Shown: positions 24,746 to 33,356 of the stretch, one piece after another
Layout: every line of letters starts with the position of its first letter
Numbering within the stretch: position 1 is the first letter of the stretch
DNA from: an uncultured Bacteriovoracaceae bacterium
Lineage (GTDB): Bacteria; Bdellovibrionota; Bacteriovoracia; Bacteriovoracales; Bacteriovoracaceae
Assembly (NCBI GenBank): GCA_950054155.1
Contig: CATLOT010000005.1
Coordinates: forward strand, 79,096 to 143,095
Direction of reading: 5' to 3'
Length of the DNA: 64,000 nucleotides
The notes under the pieces: model-generated
What the model was told of the DNA's origin: nothing
The model's database searches: none
Seen by the model: the letters and a program-made list of their open reading frames with translations, nothing else
Position numbers and translations under genes: made by a program

Positions 24746-24913
24746 GGGTCCTCCTTGAACCTAGGGCTTTGATACCTCTTAATTATAAGAAGAATCACAA
24801 TTTTTGTAAAAGTTCTGGACCCACTATTTTCTCCTGATCATCATTTCACAGGTTGAGCGCGCCTTTAAAGAGTGAATTTTTTGCTGGGAAGCCTGATTTT
24901 GGCCATTTAAAGG

Positions 24914-24939
24914 GATCCCCTCCCGAAAGAGAGGGGATC
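24914..24939 (-). terminator. probable terminator of mdh
   Basis: A nine-bp stem (GATCCCCTC / GAGGGGATC, loop 24923-24930) lies 19 bp beyond the mdh stop. On the minus strand only a short TTT follows, so strength is uncertain. Confidence 0.55.
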
Positions 24940-24957
24940 TTTGTAAAGACTTTAACT

Positions 24958-25947
24958 TTAGATAAGACCGGCTTCTTTAACAGCGTTGCGCTCTTCAACA
25001 AGCTCAGCAAGAGTTGTGTCAAACTTCTCTTTTCCAAAGGCATTGTGCTCAATACCTTCAACCACTTTAAGGATACCGTTTTCCACACGACAAGGATAAG
25101 AGAAGATAAGTCCTTCATCCACACCGTATTGACCTTGAGAAGCGAGACAAACTGAGAAGGTCTCCCCTTCAGCAGTATCGTGGGTAAGATTATAAATTCC
25201 CTGTACCGCTGCATTAGCTGCACTGGCCGCAGAACTTGCACCACGGGCTTCGATAATAGCAGCACCACGCTTTTGTACTGTTGTGATGAAATCACCTTTT
25301 AGCCAGGCCTCATCAGTGATTACTTCATTCGCCTTCTTGCCATTGATCTCAGCGTTGAAAAAGTCGGGATATTGAGTTGCTGAGTGGTTACCCCAGATCG
25401 TCATCTTTTTCACAGCAGTCACATCAACTCCCGCTTTTTGCGCCAGTTGAGTTTTTGCACGATTCTCATCAAGAGTGGTCATCGCAAAGAAGTTACTCTT
25501 AGGAAGTCTTGGAGCTGAGTGCATAGCAATGAGACAGTTTGTGTTACAAGGGTTTCCTACGACGAAGACCTTGGCATCATCTGCAGCGTTGTCATTGATC
25601 GCTTTTCCTTGACCCGTGAAAATACCGCCGTTGATATTAAGAAGATCTTTTCTCTCCATTCCCTTCTTACGAGGAACAGCGCCCACAAGCACTGACCAGT
25701 TAGCATCTTTAAAACCAACGTTGAGGTCTGAAGTACAGGTGATCTTTTTAAGTAGAGGGAAAGCACAGTCATCAAGTTCCATGGCCACGCCATTAAGGGC
25801 ACCAAGAGCTTGTTCAAGTTCAATGAGCTGAAGCTCAACTTCAGTGTCTGGTCCAAACATTTGACCTGAAGCAATACGGAAAAGTAGAGCATAACCGATT
25901 TGACCTGCTGCACCAGTGATGGCGACTTTTACTCTTTTATTTGTCAT
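24958..25947 (-). CDS. mdh: malate dehydrogenase, NAD-dependent
   Basis: Encodes 329 residues, starting at the ATG at 25947 with AGGAG about 8 bases upstream; the longer frame up to 26001 is not needed. It oxidises malate to oxaloacetate in the TCA cycle. The Rossmann motif [19 protein letters not shown], the substrate-binding [17 protein letters not shown], and the catalytic-histidine segment [14 protein letters not shown] identify the cytosolic-type (MDH type 2) group. It is a single-gene unit with its own terminator. Confidence 0.95.
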   Translation of the reverse strand: MTNKRVKVAITGAAGQIGYALLFRIASGQMFGPDTEVELQLIELEQALGALNGVAMELDDCAFPLLKKITCTSDLNVGFKDANWSVLVGAVPRKKGMERKDLLNINGGIFTGQGKAINDNAADDAKVFVVGNPCNTNCLIAMHSAPRLPKSNFFAMTTLDENRAKTQLAQKAGVDVTAVKKMTIWGNHSATQYPDFFNAEINGKKANEVITDEAWLKGDFITTVQKRGAAIIEARGASSAASAANAAVQGIYNLTHDTAEGETFSVCLASQGQYGVDEGLIFSYPCRVENGILKVVEGIEHNAFGKEKFDTTLAELVEERNAVKEAGLI

Positions 25948-26050
25948 GTGATTTTCTCCTGAAAATGAGGTTTGCCGGGCCATTATACTCAACTCACGCA
26001 AGTTTGCCAGTAATGGTATATGACAAACTGAGCTGATTCCCTTAACATTA

Positions 26051-26075
26051 TCCTTAAGATTTTATTCATTAAGGA
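26051..26075 (+). promoter_or_regulatory. inverted repeat abutting the ribosome binding site
   Basis: TCCTTAA (26051-26057) can pair with TTAAGGA (26069-26075), which runs directly into the AAGGAG-type ribosome binding site of the TTG-initiated gene at 26088. The stem could occlude the site. This is inference from sequence alone. Confidence 0.3.
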
Positions 26076-26087
26076 AGGAGACTCCCC

Positions 26088-26606
26088 TTGGGAGAACAAA
26101 ATAGTCAGTCAGGCAAGCCGTCATCAAAGCAATCCGGTCGCAAGAGAAACCGTCGCCGCAGACCTAATAACCGCAAAGGCAATAGAAATACCCAGAGCAA
26201 AGGTCCAAAGCTTACAGGTTTTGAAAAAGTAGAGCGCGGCTACCTCAACCTTCTTGAAAAACATCTCGAGTCGCGAAAGAAATACTATGCTCTCTTTCAC
26301 CGCGCAGACCCACGTCAACTTGCCAAGCTTGAGCGCTCCTTTTATCGCACCCTCGAAGAGCTTCGTAACTACGAAGAAAATATCAAACCAGAATTTAAAG
26401 AAGAATTTAATGCCAAGTACGATGGTCTCAAACAAGACACCACGTATTCAACTAATCATGAACTTGATCCCGGTTTGCAAGAGCCTGAGGTTCACGAGAT
26501 TGAAGACCCCCATCTCCTTCCCACTCAAGTGGATCATGAATTTAAAGGTGATGAAGAAGAGAGTGTGGGGAGCATTGACGACTATAATAAGTATAAAGGT
26601 CTCTAA
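26088..26606 (+). CDS. protein with basic N-terminus and acidic tail, unknown
   Basis: Encodes 172 residues from a TTG start with AAGGAG about 8 bases upstream. Residues about 8-42 are very basic (RKRNRRRRPNNRKGNRN), like an RNA- or DNA-binding tail. Residues about 43-110 form a helical domain (RSFYRTLEELRNYEENIKPEFK). The last 60 residues are acidic and low complexity. This charge layout resembles ribosome- or RNA-associated factors, but I recognise no family. An intrinsic terminator follows. Confidence 0.7.
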   Translation: MGEQNSQSGKPSSKQSGRKRNRRRRPNNRKGNRNTQSKGPKLTGFEKVERGYLNLLEKHLESRKKYYALFHRADPRQLAKLERSFYRTLEELRNYEENIKPEFKEEFNAKYDGLKQDTTYSTNHELDPGLQEPEVHEIEDPHLLPTQVDHEFKGDEEESVGSIDDYNKYKGL

Positions 26607-26610
26607 AATA

Positions 26611-26639
26611 AAAAAAGCTCCTGTTAAGGAGCTTTTTTT
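26611..26639. terminator. bidirectional intrinsic terminator
   Basis: AGCTCCT / AGGAGCT stem (26616-26622 and 26627-26633), with a GTTA loop and poly-A on the left and poly-T on the right, lies between two convergent genes and serves both. Confidence 0.85.
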
Positions 26640-26661
26640 CTACTTCAATTGGCGCGTGGGC

Positions 26662-26988
26662 TTAAGAAAGAGCTTGAAGGGGTTCGCGAACATCTTCACG
26701 TGAAGCAGGTGAATTAACAACGCCATCTCCAGCAGCAAGAAAGTTCTCAAGAGTTTTTTCCTGATCTTCAAGAATAGCTTTTTTAAGATCTGCATGAGGA
26801 ATATCAAGAATCTCTGAAACGCGGCTAAGCATTTTTAGAGGGACGTTACAAAGAGCTCTTTCAACGTTTGAAATGAACTGTCCATTCTTGTAACCAAGAA
26901 GTTGGCTCAGCTCTGATTGGCTATACCCTTTTGGGTGACCCATTCTTTTTTCTCTGATGAGTTTTGCAATACTTTCGAAGCTTCTCAT
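26662..26988 (-). CDS. XRE-family helix-turn-helix regulator
   Basis: Encodes 108 residues from the ATG at 26988, which has AAGGA about 8 bases upstream; an ATG 30 bases earlier is less likely. Residues about 6-62 form a Cro/C1-type HTH (IAKLIREKRMGHPKGYSQSE, then SQLLGYKNGQFISNVERA). The remaining 45 residues are a helical tail. It is divergent from the nfeD operon, with a 314-bp intergenic region containing a promoter and an inverted repeat, so it may control itself or that operon. Targets unknown. Confidence 0.8.
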   Translation of the reverse strand: MRSFESIAKLIREKRMGHPKGYSQSELSQLLGYKNGQFISNVERALCNVPLKMLSRVSEILDIPHADLKKAILEDQEKTLENFLAAGDGVVNSPASREDVREPLQALS

Positions 26989-27127
26989 AGTGTTTTCCTT
27001 TGTTATTTGTTTATTCATTACTATTGTTGAGTCTCTCGATTGTCGGCTTTCTTACAAAAGGACGACTGTTCTTGTTCTCAGTATAGCGAGCAAGGTTAAT
27101 TTTCCCTAGCAGATTAAGGTAAAATTG

Positions 27128-27156
27128 TTGACAGCAACCTTAACTTTTATTTAAAT
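27128..27156 (+). promoter_or_regulatory. sigma70-type promoter of the nfeD operon with overlapping inverted repeat
   Basis: TTGACA (27128-27133), 17 bp, TTAAAT (27151-27156). An inverted repeat TTAAGGT (27114-27120) / ACCTTAA (27137-27143) straddles the -35 and could be an operator, possibly for the divergent XRE protein. The transcript would have a leader of about 140 nt before the TTG start at 27303. Confidence 0.45.
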
Positions 27157-27302
27157 TCAGCAACTTAATCAAGAGCGGTCGTTTTTTTCTTCTTTTCCCC
27201 ATATTATTAAAAAGAAACTTATCTAAATGATGAAATTTGAGGAATAATCCCATAAATTGCTATATTTAGGTGGTTTGAATCACTTTTTATAAGGAAGAAA
27301 AA

Positions 27303-28637
27303 TTGAACTTACATCTGCATGGACGGCGGATCATTTTTGCCGCATTCATAACTATTATTGGTCTCCTCTCTTTTGTGAACGCCAGTGAAACCTACACTAT
27401 CTCCAAAATCTTGCGCTTAAAGATTCAAAGCTCCATCAATCCCGCCACCATGAGCTACCTCAAAACCGGTTTTAAAAAAGCCCAGGAGGAGAACTTTCAC
27501 CTCATCCTCATTGAGATGAATACTCCTGGCGGCCTGGTCACAACCACAAAAGAAATTCTGACCCTCATTGGAGAGAGCGAAATTCCAAGCGCCGTTTGGA
27601 TTCGCCCGGAGGGGGCAAGCGCCACCAGCGCAGGAGCGATTATCGCCAGTGGCGCCCATCTTCTTTTCATGTCCGAGGGAACAAATATAGGTGCGGCCAC
27701 GCCCATTCAAATGAGTGGGGACATAGACAAGAAAAGTGATGCCCGAAAGAAGGCCATTAATGATCTTGTCGCTTTGGTGCAAAGTTTAAGTGAGGCGCGA
27801 AACCGCAATGCCGTCCTCTTTGGAGAGATGATTGAAAAAGCCGCTTCTTTTAAGGCCCAAGAGGCCAAAGAGAAGAACCTCATTAATGACATCGTCAATA
27901 CTGACAAAGAACTCTTCTTGGCCATCAGTGCAGCAAAGGGTGTTAAAATTAAGGGCCAAGAAAAAGCACTCACCCTCACCTCTCCCGTTATCATTGACTT
28001 TGAGATGGACCTTGGTCAAAAGCTCCTCAATATTTTTGCCAATCCCTCTACGGCCTATATCCTCTTTCTTATCGGCGCAGCCCTTCTCTACTTAGAATTT
28101 CAAGCACCGGGCGGCTTTGTCGCAGGCGCGGTTGGGGCCCTTTGTTTATTGATGGCAGGCATTGGCTTTCAAGTGCTTCCCCTTAACTTTGGAGCGCTTG
28201 GGTTAATGGTTCTCAGCTTTGCGCTCTTTATGATGGAAATCTATGTCACAAGCTATGGCATCCTCTCCCTTGCCGGACTTGCCAGTTTGGTCGCGGGATC
28301 ACTCTTTCTCTTTAGAACCGATGATGCCTACCTCAGCCTGAGCCATTCCTTAATCTTCTCTGTGGTTTTGGCCATTGTCTCTTTTATAGCGATTGTTGTT
28401 TACCTCATGGTGAAAGAGAGAAAGAATATTGGCAAAGAGAAGTTTAATGACACCGAAGGCGAGAAAGGTGTGGTTATTAAGTTTCTCAAAAAACAAGAAG
28501 AAGGATTTCTTTACCAAATTAAAGTTCATGGTGAAGTGTGGAGCGCCTTAAGCGAAGAGGAACTCGCTGTCGGCGCCCAAATCCAGACAAGTGAAAAACG
28601 TGATGACAGTATGATTTTAAGAATAAGGAGAATTTAA
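27303..28637 (+). CDS. NfeD-family membrane-bound serine protease (long form)
   Basis: Encodes 444 residues from a TTG start with AAGGA upstream. After an N-terminal signal/anchor, a ClpP-like Ser-Lys protease domain (about residues 35-215) shows [34 protein letters not shown] with the likely nucleophile Ser, and [13 protein letters not shown] with the Lys region. Four or five transmembrane segments (about 240-370) and a C-terminal OB-fold NfeD domain follow. Family members cleave and partner with stomatin-like proteins, whose gene follows with a one-base overlap. Confidence 0.9.
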   Translation: MNLHLHGRRIIFAAFITIIGLLSFVNASETYTISKILRLKIQSSINPATMSYLKTGFKKAQEENFHLILIEMNTPGGLVTTTKEILTLIGESEIPSAVWIRPEGASATSAGAIIASGAHLLFMSEGTNIGAATPIQMSGDIDKKSDARKKAINDLVALVQSLSEARNRNAVLFGEMIEKAASFKAQEAKEKNLINDIVNTDKELFLAISAAKGVKIKGQEKALTLTSPVIIDFEMDLGQKLLNIFANPSTAYILFLIGAALLYLEFQAPGGFVAGAVGALCLLMAGIGFQVLPLNFGALGLMVLSFALFMMEIYVTSYGILSLAGLASLVAGSLFLFRTDDAYLSLSHSLIFSVVLAIVSFIAIVVYLMVKERKNIGKEKFNDTEGEKGVVIKFLKKQEEGFLYQIKVHGEVWSALSEEELAVGAQIQTSEKRDDSMILRIRRI

Positions 28638-29386
28638 TGATGAACCCCTCAATTTTATTTTTTATTTTATTAGCGATTATCCTCTTTAACTCGATAAAGA
28701 TTTTAAGAGAGTACGAAAGGGCGGTGGTCTTTCGCCTAGGCCGCTACACCGGTCTGCGCGGTCCTGGTCTTATCCTACTTATTCCAGGTCTTGAAAAAAT
28801 GGTTCGCGTGGACTTGCGTACCGTCACGATGGATATCCCCTCTCAAGATATTATCTCTAAAGATAACGTCACTCTTAAAGTAAATGGCGTGGTCTACTTT
28901 CGCGTGGATAATCCAAGAAAGGCCGTGATTGCGGTAGAAGAGTATTATTCGGCAACCGCCCAAATCTCCCAAACAACCCTAAGAACTGTGATTGGTCAGT
29001 ATGAGCTTGATGAAATTCTTCAACACAGAGACAAGATCAATGCCTCTCTTCAGGAAATTCTTGATGAACAAACTGAGCCTTGGGGTGTTAAAGTATCCGC
29101 CGTTGAAGTGAAGGCGATTGACCTGCCTCTTGATATGCAAAAAGCGATGGCCCGTCAGGCCCAAGCGGAAAGGGATAAGAGAGCAAAGGTCATTAGTGCC
29201 GAAGGTGAATTTGAGGCCTCAAAAATGCTTGCTGAAGCGGCAGCGGTTCTTGATAGTCAACCCAATGCCATTACTTTGCGCTACCTTGAGACCATGCAAA
29301 ACATTTCAAGCGGTGATGGCAAGTCGACAACCTTCTTTCCTTTGCCCGTTAATTTCCTTGATCGTTTTTTGAATAAGGATAGCTAA
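28637..29386 (+). CDS. slipin / stomatin-like SPFH-domain protein
   Basis: Encodes 249 residues. An N-terminal membrane segment (residues 5-22) is followed by the SPFH domain ([41 protein letters not shown]) and a coiled-coil region rich in A, E and K ([18 protein letters not shown]). It makes membrane-associated oligomers and is the usual operon partner of long NfeD, as here. A role in membrane microdomain organisation or quality control is known for the family. Confidence 0.92.
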   Translation: MMNPSILFFILLAIILFNSIKILREYERAVVFRLGRYTGLRGPGLILLIPGLEKMVRVDLRTVTMDIPSQDIISKDNVTLKVNGVVYFRVDNPRKAVIAVEEYYSATAQISQTTLRTVIGQYELDEILQHRDKINASLQEILDEQTEPWGVKVSAVEVKAIDLPLDMQKAMARQAQAERDKRAKVISAEGEFEASKMLAEAAAVLDSQPNAITLRYLETMQNISSGDGKSTTFFPLPVNFLDRFLNKDS

Positions 29387-29883
29387 TGCCCACCTATTCA
29401 CTTGTTGCCTTTAAGGGAGAAGACTCCCTTAAAGGAAGCATTGAATATTCTCACGGTGAAGTCCACCTCATTTACGATTGGCAGGATCACCCACTCTCAA
29501 AAGAAGAGACCCCCGCCTTAGGTGAAAGCATAAGGAAGGTGGGCCTTTGGGAGGACACTTGTTTTGAGGCCTTTTTTCTCCAGGAAAATGGTGAGTATCA
29601 GGAATGGAATTTTAGCCTCACGGGAGCGTGGAATGCCTTTCAATTCTTAAGCTACCGTAAAGCGAGAGACCCTTGGGAGATTCCCTCCCTAAATCCGCCT
29701 CAGATCCTGCGCGAACGCGAAAAAGAGAGACTTGTCATAACGTTTGAGTCACTCCCCTTTAAGGCCTTTCAACTTAGTGCTGTCATAGCGAATAAAGAAT
29801 TAGAATACTACGCCATCTCTCACCCTCAGAGTAAAGCAGACTTTCACAGCCTCGATCACTTTACCCCTTGGAGCCCCCAATGA
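29386..29883 (+). CDS. DOMON-like (type 9 CBM-like) domain protein
   Basis: Encodes 165 residues. The segment VGLWEDTCFEAFFLQENGEYQEWNFSLTG, followed by AWNAFQFLSYRKARDP, is characteristic of the DOMON_like/CBM9-like family. No signal peptide is seen, unusual if it binds extracellular sugar, so it may be cytoplasmic. Its start overlaps the slipin stop and its stop overlaps the next ATG (ATGA), placing it in the nfeD operon. Ligand unknown. Confidence 0.7.
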   Translation: MPTYSLVAFKGEDSLKGSIEYSHGEVHLIYDWQDHPLSKEETPALGESIRKVGLWEDTCFEAFFLQENGEYQEWNFSLTGAWNAFQFLSYRKARDPWEIPSLNPPQILREREKERLVITFESLPFKAFQLSAVIANKELEYYAISHPQSKADFHSLDHFTPWSPQ

Positions 29884-31112
29884 AGCCCTTACTTCTTCTC
29901 GTCCTTCTTTCAAGTTGCTCCCTCCTGCAAAGAGGTACTCCTCTAAAAGTTCTTCACTACAATATAAAGGAACTTGATAGCACCAAGCTGGCCAAGGGTG
30001 ACCATCCTCAAATGCTGGCCTTAACTTCTTTTTTAAAGCCTGAACAAGAGGCCAATATCATCTCTATCAATGAGCTTCAGTTTGATAGACCTCAGGTCCC
30101 TAATCGCAACTACCAAAGTTATGGCCTCAACTTAGAAAAGCTCACCAACCTTTTGTGGCCCAAAGAAAATTGGTCCACAAGCTTCTCTCAAGCGAATACC
30201 GGCAATAAGGCCAGAAAGTGGAAAGGCCAATATCTGATTCCCGGTCAAACTCATGCTCGAAAAAATGCTGACCCCGTCAACTTTGGCCTGTTTCCTGGCC
30301 AGTACTCCACGGGCCTGGCGACGACCTATGAGATTATTGGAAAAATTGTCGTCACCGACCTTAAGTGGCGCGACTTTAACCCTGGCGTAAAGCTTAACCA
30401 CTTTAGAGATGCCACCGGTTCTCGCCTTCCTAAGGATATCGCACTCTTTGATAAGAACTTCACCGACACTCTCATCAAAGTGAGAGGCCAGGTAGTGCAT
30501 CTTATTACCTTACACACTGTTCCCGCCTTTCACTTTGGTAATGCCAAAAGTCCCAATTATCAAAGAAATGCCGATCAGCTGCGCTTTCTTCAGTGGTACC
30601 TAACCGGTCGCACTGACTTTAAGGTTGAGCTTCCCGCGCGTTTTGATCATGTGCGCCCCCTCTCACCCCATGACACTTTTATTGCCATGGGTGATTGGAA
30701 TACTGAACTTGATCACCCTAAAAATCCTGGCAGTAAGATCCTAAGAAGTTTTGATGCTACTGGGCGTCTCTTTCCTTCCTTAGGTGATATTAAAGCAGAC
30801 AAAGAAAAGGTCATCACTAACGAAGGTTATGGCCATAATCCCAAGCGCCTCAAAATGGTTCTTGATTATCTTTATTGGTCTTCAGATCTTGAGCCAAAAT
30901 TACTCAAAGTGTTAAGGCCCCCTGAAGAGCGCCTCTTTCTTGGCTGTGGTGAAAAGACCTTGATCACCAAAGATCAGGACAACCCAACGCGTGAAAGAGT
31001 GAGCTACCAACAAGGTCGCGAGAAGTGTCAAATGACAGTGAGCAAAAGTTTTGTCCAAGCAAAAAAGGCTTCGGACCACTTTCCTCTTAAAGCACACTTT
31101 GACTTTCGCTAA
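29880..31112 (+). CDS. lipoprotein of the endonuclease/exonuclease/phosphatase superfamily
   Basis: Encodes 410 residues from the ATG at 29880. A lipoprotein signal ends at LLSSC (residues 9-13). The mature part is an EEP fold: KVLHYNIKELDSTK, IISINELQFDRPQ (catalytic Glu), then FIAMGDWNTELDHP (GDxN) and a final KASDHFPLKAHF (SDH). Members cleave nucleic acids, sphingolipids or phosphoinositides. Membrane attachment on the periplasmic or outer side suggests use on exogenous or prey-derived substrates (inference). It is the last gene of the nfeD operon. Confidence 0.8.
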   Translation: MKPLLLLVLLSSCSLLQRGTPLKVLHYNIKELDSTKLAKGDHPQMLALTSFLKPEQEANIISINELQFDRPQVPNRNYQSYGLNLEKLTNLLWPKENWSTSFSQANTGNKARKWKGQYLIPGQTHARKNADPVNFGLFPGQYSTGLATTYEIIGKIVVTDLKWRDFNPGVKLNHFRDATGSRLPKDIALFDKNFTDTLIKVRGQVVHLITLHTVPAFHFGNAKSPNYQRNADQLRFLQWYLTGRTDFKVELPARFDHVRPLSPHDTFIAMGDWNTELDHPKNPGSKILRSFDATGRLFPSLGDIKADKEKVITNEGYGHNPKRLKMVLDYLYWSSDLEPKLLKVLRPPEERLFLGCGEKTLITKDQDNPTRERVSYQQGREKCQMTVSKSFVQAKKASDHFPLKAHFDFR

Positions 31113-31128
31113 GCAATCGACTTAAATG

Positions 31129-31159
31129 CTTATTACAAATATTTAGTTTTTGTAATAAG
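31129..31159 (+). promoter_or_regulatory. palindromic operator candidate ahead of the ole-cluster regulator
   Basis: CTTATTACAAA (31129-31139) and TTTGTAATAAG (31149-31159) are exact complements separated by 9 nt. The palindrome ends 7 bases before the GTG start at 31167, so it covers the promoter end and ribosome-binding region of the regulator that opens the ole operon. It suits a dimeric winged-HTH protein. Direct autoregulation is inference. Confidence 0.6.
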
Positions 31160-31166
31160 AGTAATA

Positions 31167-31811
31167 GTGGACCCAAAAGCCAACGAAAAACCCTATAATC
31201 AGGAGCTTCTCGACGAGATTCCCGTCTTTGAGAACTTCCTGCATCAAATTGGTTTCAAGAGAAACGAAGGGGCGATCTATGGTCTCTTAGTCCTCAGTGC
31301 CACGCCTTTAACGAGTGAAGAGATCGAAAAAACCCTTCACCTCTCTCAAAGTGCTGTTAGTCTCGCCCTTAAGAAGCTCACTCACTACGGGGCCATTGAA
31401 ACCCGTGAAAGTCGTGACAAAGAAAAAAGAGTCAAAGAGCACACGGCCAAAACGGATAGCCTCACCATTGTCAGCAGCGTCTTTAGAAAGCGCGAGCAAG
31501 AGACTATTGAAGAATTTAAGCGCATGGCAGAGCGCGCCCTAAAGAAGACGGGCGACAGTGAAAACACTCCACGGGCCAAACGCCTGCACTCTATTATCTC
31601 AACTTGCAATATCGCTGAGACCGTCATGAATTTTGTCATTGGTCTGGCAACAATCGGTAATGGACCCCTCTATGAAGAAGTGGTCGCCAATTTACCTAAA
31701 GCACTGCAAATGCTCACCGTGGCCACAAAGGGCACCGAGCAAGTGACAAAGCATGCTTCCCTTCTCACCAAAACACTTAAAGAAAATATTCTTTGGAGAG
31801 CACAGAAATGA
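31167..31811 (+). CDS. GbsR/MarR-type transcriptional regulator of the ole cluster
   Basis: Encodes 214 residues from a GTG start. Residues about 25-100 form a winged HTH: GFKRNEGAIYGLLVLSATPL, then SEEIEKTLHLSQSAVSLALKKLTHYGAIE as the recognition helix region, and a wing with RESRDKEKRVKEH. The length and helical C-terminus fit GbsR-like proteins (COG1510). Its stop overlaps the next ATG (ATGA), so it is cotranscribed with the ketosynthase. A near-perfect palindrome lies directly upstream and is a likely autoregulatory site. Ligand unknown; an acyl or lipid signal would fit the neighbours. Confidence 0.8.
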   Translation: MDPKANEKPYNQELLDEIPVFENFLHQIGFKRNEGAIYGLLVLSATPLTSEEIEKTLHLSQSAVSLALKKLTHYGAIETRESRDKEKRVKEHTAKTDSLTIVSSVFRKREQETIEEFKRMAERALKKTGDSENTPRAKRLHSIISTCNIAETVMNFVIGLATIGNGPLYEEVVANLPKALQMLTVATKGTEQVTKHASLLTKTLKENILWRAQK

Positions 31812-33067
31812 CTTCACAAACTTGGACCACTCAACCCGACTCCTACCGCATTGTTATCACCGGCATTGGCCTGACGGCGCCTAACGGTAATAATCTCTCT
31901 GAGTTTCGAAAGAACCTCCTTGAAGGAGTGAGCGGACTTGATTGGATGGAAGTGCGCCACATGGGTCGCCTCGCGGCCGGTAACTGTGACTTTGATGAAA
32001 AGAAGTATCAAAGCCGTAAGATGAGAAAGAGAGGCACCAGAGCGGGCGCGATTGGTATCTACTGCGCTCACGAGGCCCTTCTTGATAGCGGTCGCACTAT
32101 CGAAGAAGAAGAGCGCGATGATGTCGGCATCTATGTTGGCATCACCGAGCACGGTAATGTCGAGACGGAAAATGAAATCCATGAGCTCTATCAAAATGAT
32201 CTCAATACTGAGTTTTGGTCTCACCACCACAATCCCAGAACAGTTGCCAATGCTCCGGCCGGAGAGATTTCTCTCAATCTCGGGGTAACAGGACCGGCCT
32301 ATACCGTAGGTGCGGCCTGTGCAGCAGGAAATCTTGGTCTTATCCATGGCGCGCAAATGATTCGTGCCGGCGAAGTAAAGTGGGCCATTGCCGGAGGAAT
32401 TAGTGAGTCAACTCACACCTTTGGGATCTTCGCGGCCTTCAATGCCCAAGGAGCTCTGGGAAGCGATGAAGATCCCGCCAAGGCCACCAAGCCCCTTGAT
32501 AAAGAAAGAAATGGGATTGCCGTCAGTGAAGGGGGCTGCCTCTATATTTTAGAAACTCTTGAAAGTGCCAAACAAAGAGGTGCCAAAATATATGGTGAAA
32601 TCGCGGGCTATCACGTCAATAGTGATGCCACTGATTTTGTTCTTCCCAATAATGAAAGACAGGTTCAGTGCATGAATAAGGCCATGAAGAAAGCGGGTCT
32701 TGAGGCCAAAAATATCGATGTCGTCAGTATGCACGCCACCGGTACAAGTCTTGGCGACATTCAAGAGGCCAAGGCGGTACGAGAAGTTTTTGATCATAGC
32801 GATAACACTCTTATCAATGCCACCAAAGGTTTTATTGGCCATTGCATGGGAGCGGCTGGAGCCCTTGAACTTGCAGGAAATATTCCCTCCTTTGAAGATA
32901 GTATGGTTCATGGCTGCAAAAATATCTTTGACCTTGATCCTGAGTGCGAGATGAAGGGACTTGTGACAAAGGGCCATGTTAATAAGGACGTTAAAATTAT
33001 TTTAAATAATAGCTTTGGTATGCTCGGAATAAACTCCGCTCTTATCATTGCCAAATATGAAAATTAA
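31808..33067 (+). CDS. beta-ketoacyl-ACP synthase II-like (FabF/KAS) in the ole cluster
   Basis: Encodes 419 residues from the ATG at 31808, with GGAG about 8 bases upstream; it overlaps the regulator stop. It condenses acyl thioesters with malonyl-ACP. The catalytic triad of elongating KAS enzymes is intact: Cys171 in VGAACAAGN, His309 in MHATGTSLGD, and Lys340/His345 in TKGFIGHCMGAAGAL. The Cys motif AACAAG differs from the usual TACAS. The nearby ACP suggests it makes a special acyl chain instead of serving general fatty acid synthesis. It could also be a chain-priming enzyme. Confidence 0.85.
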   Translation: MTSQTWTTQPDSYRIVITGIGLTAPNGNNLSEFRKNLLEGVSGLDWMEVRHMGRLAAGNCDFDEKKYQSRKMRKRGTRAGAIGIYCAHEALLDSGRTIEEEERDDVGIYVGITEHGNVETENEIHELYQNDLNTEFWSHHHNPRTVANAPAGEISLNLGVTGPAYTVGAACAAGNLGLIHGAQMIRAGEVKWAIAGGISESTHTFGIFAAFNAQGALGSDEDPAKATKPLDKERNGIAVSEGGCLYILETLESAKQRGAKIYGEIAGYHVNSDATDFVLPNNERQVQCMNKAMKKAGLEAKNIDVVSMHATGTSLGDIQEAKAVREVFDHSDNTLINATKGFIGHCMGAAGALELAGNIPSFEDSMVHGCKNIFDLDPECEMKGLVTKGHVNKDVKIILNNSFGMLGINSALIIAKYEN

Positions 33068-33101
33068 TCAAACACAATATAAACACAAAGAGAGGTTTTA
33101 A

Positions 33102-33347
33102 ATGAACGCAACTGAAGTAAGACAAATTGTACTTGATATCATCGAAGACGTAGCCCTTGATGAAGATGTGTCTAATCTCAATGATGAAGTCGCTCTGAGA
33201 GAGCAACTTGATCTTGATAGTATGGACTTTCTTGATATCGTGATGGAGCTTAAAAAGCGCCACAAGGTTGAAGTTCCTCAAGAGGACTATCCAAGACTTG
33301 CTACAATGAGTAGCTGTGTAGAATACCTTACGCCTAAGTTTCAGTAA
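33102..33347 (+). CDS. acyl carrier protein of the ole cluster
   Basis: Encodes 81 residues with GAGAGG before the ATG. The phosphopantetheine-attachment serine is Ser40 in QLDLDSMDFLDIV; the four-helix ACP pattern and acidic surface are preserved. It is 34 bp after the ketosynthase and 9 bp before the FAD oxidoreductase, so it is part of the same operon. As a non-housekeeping ACP it may hold the acyl chain that OleA or the oxidoreductase acts on. Confidence 0.9.
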   Translation: MNATEVRQIVLDIIEDVALDEDVSNLNDEVALREQLDLDSMDFLDIVMELKKRHKVEVPQEDYPRLATMSSCVEYLTPKFQ

Positions 33348-33356
33348 GTATTTTCG

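Noticed and set aside
31814..32356. 180-residue antisense frame in the KAS gene
   Set aside because: Shadow of a conserved catalytic gene with intact motifs on the plus strand.
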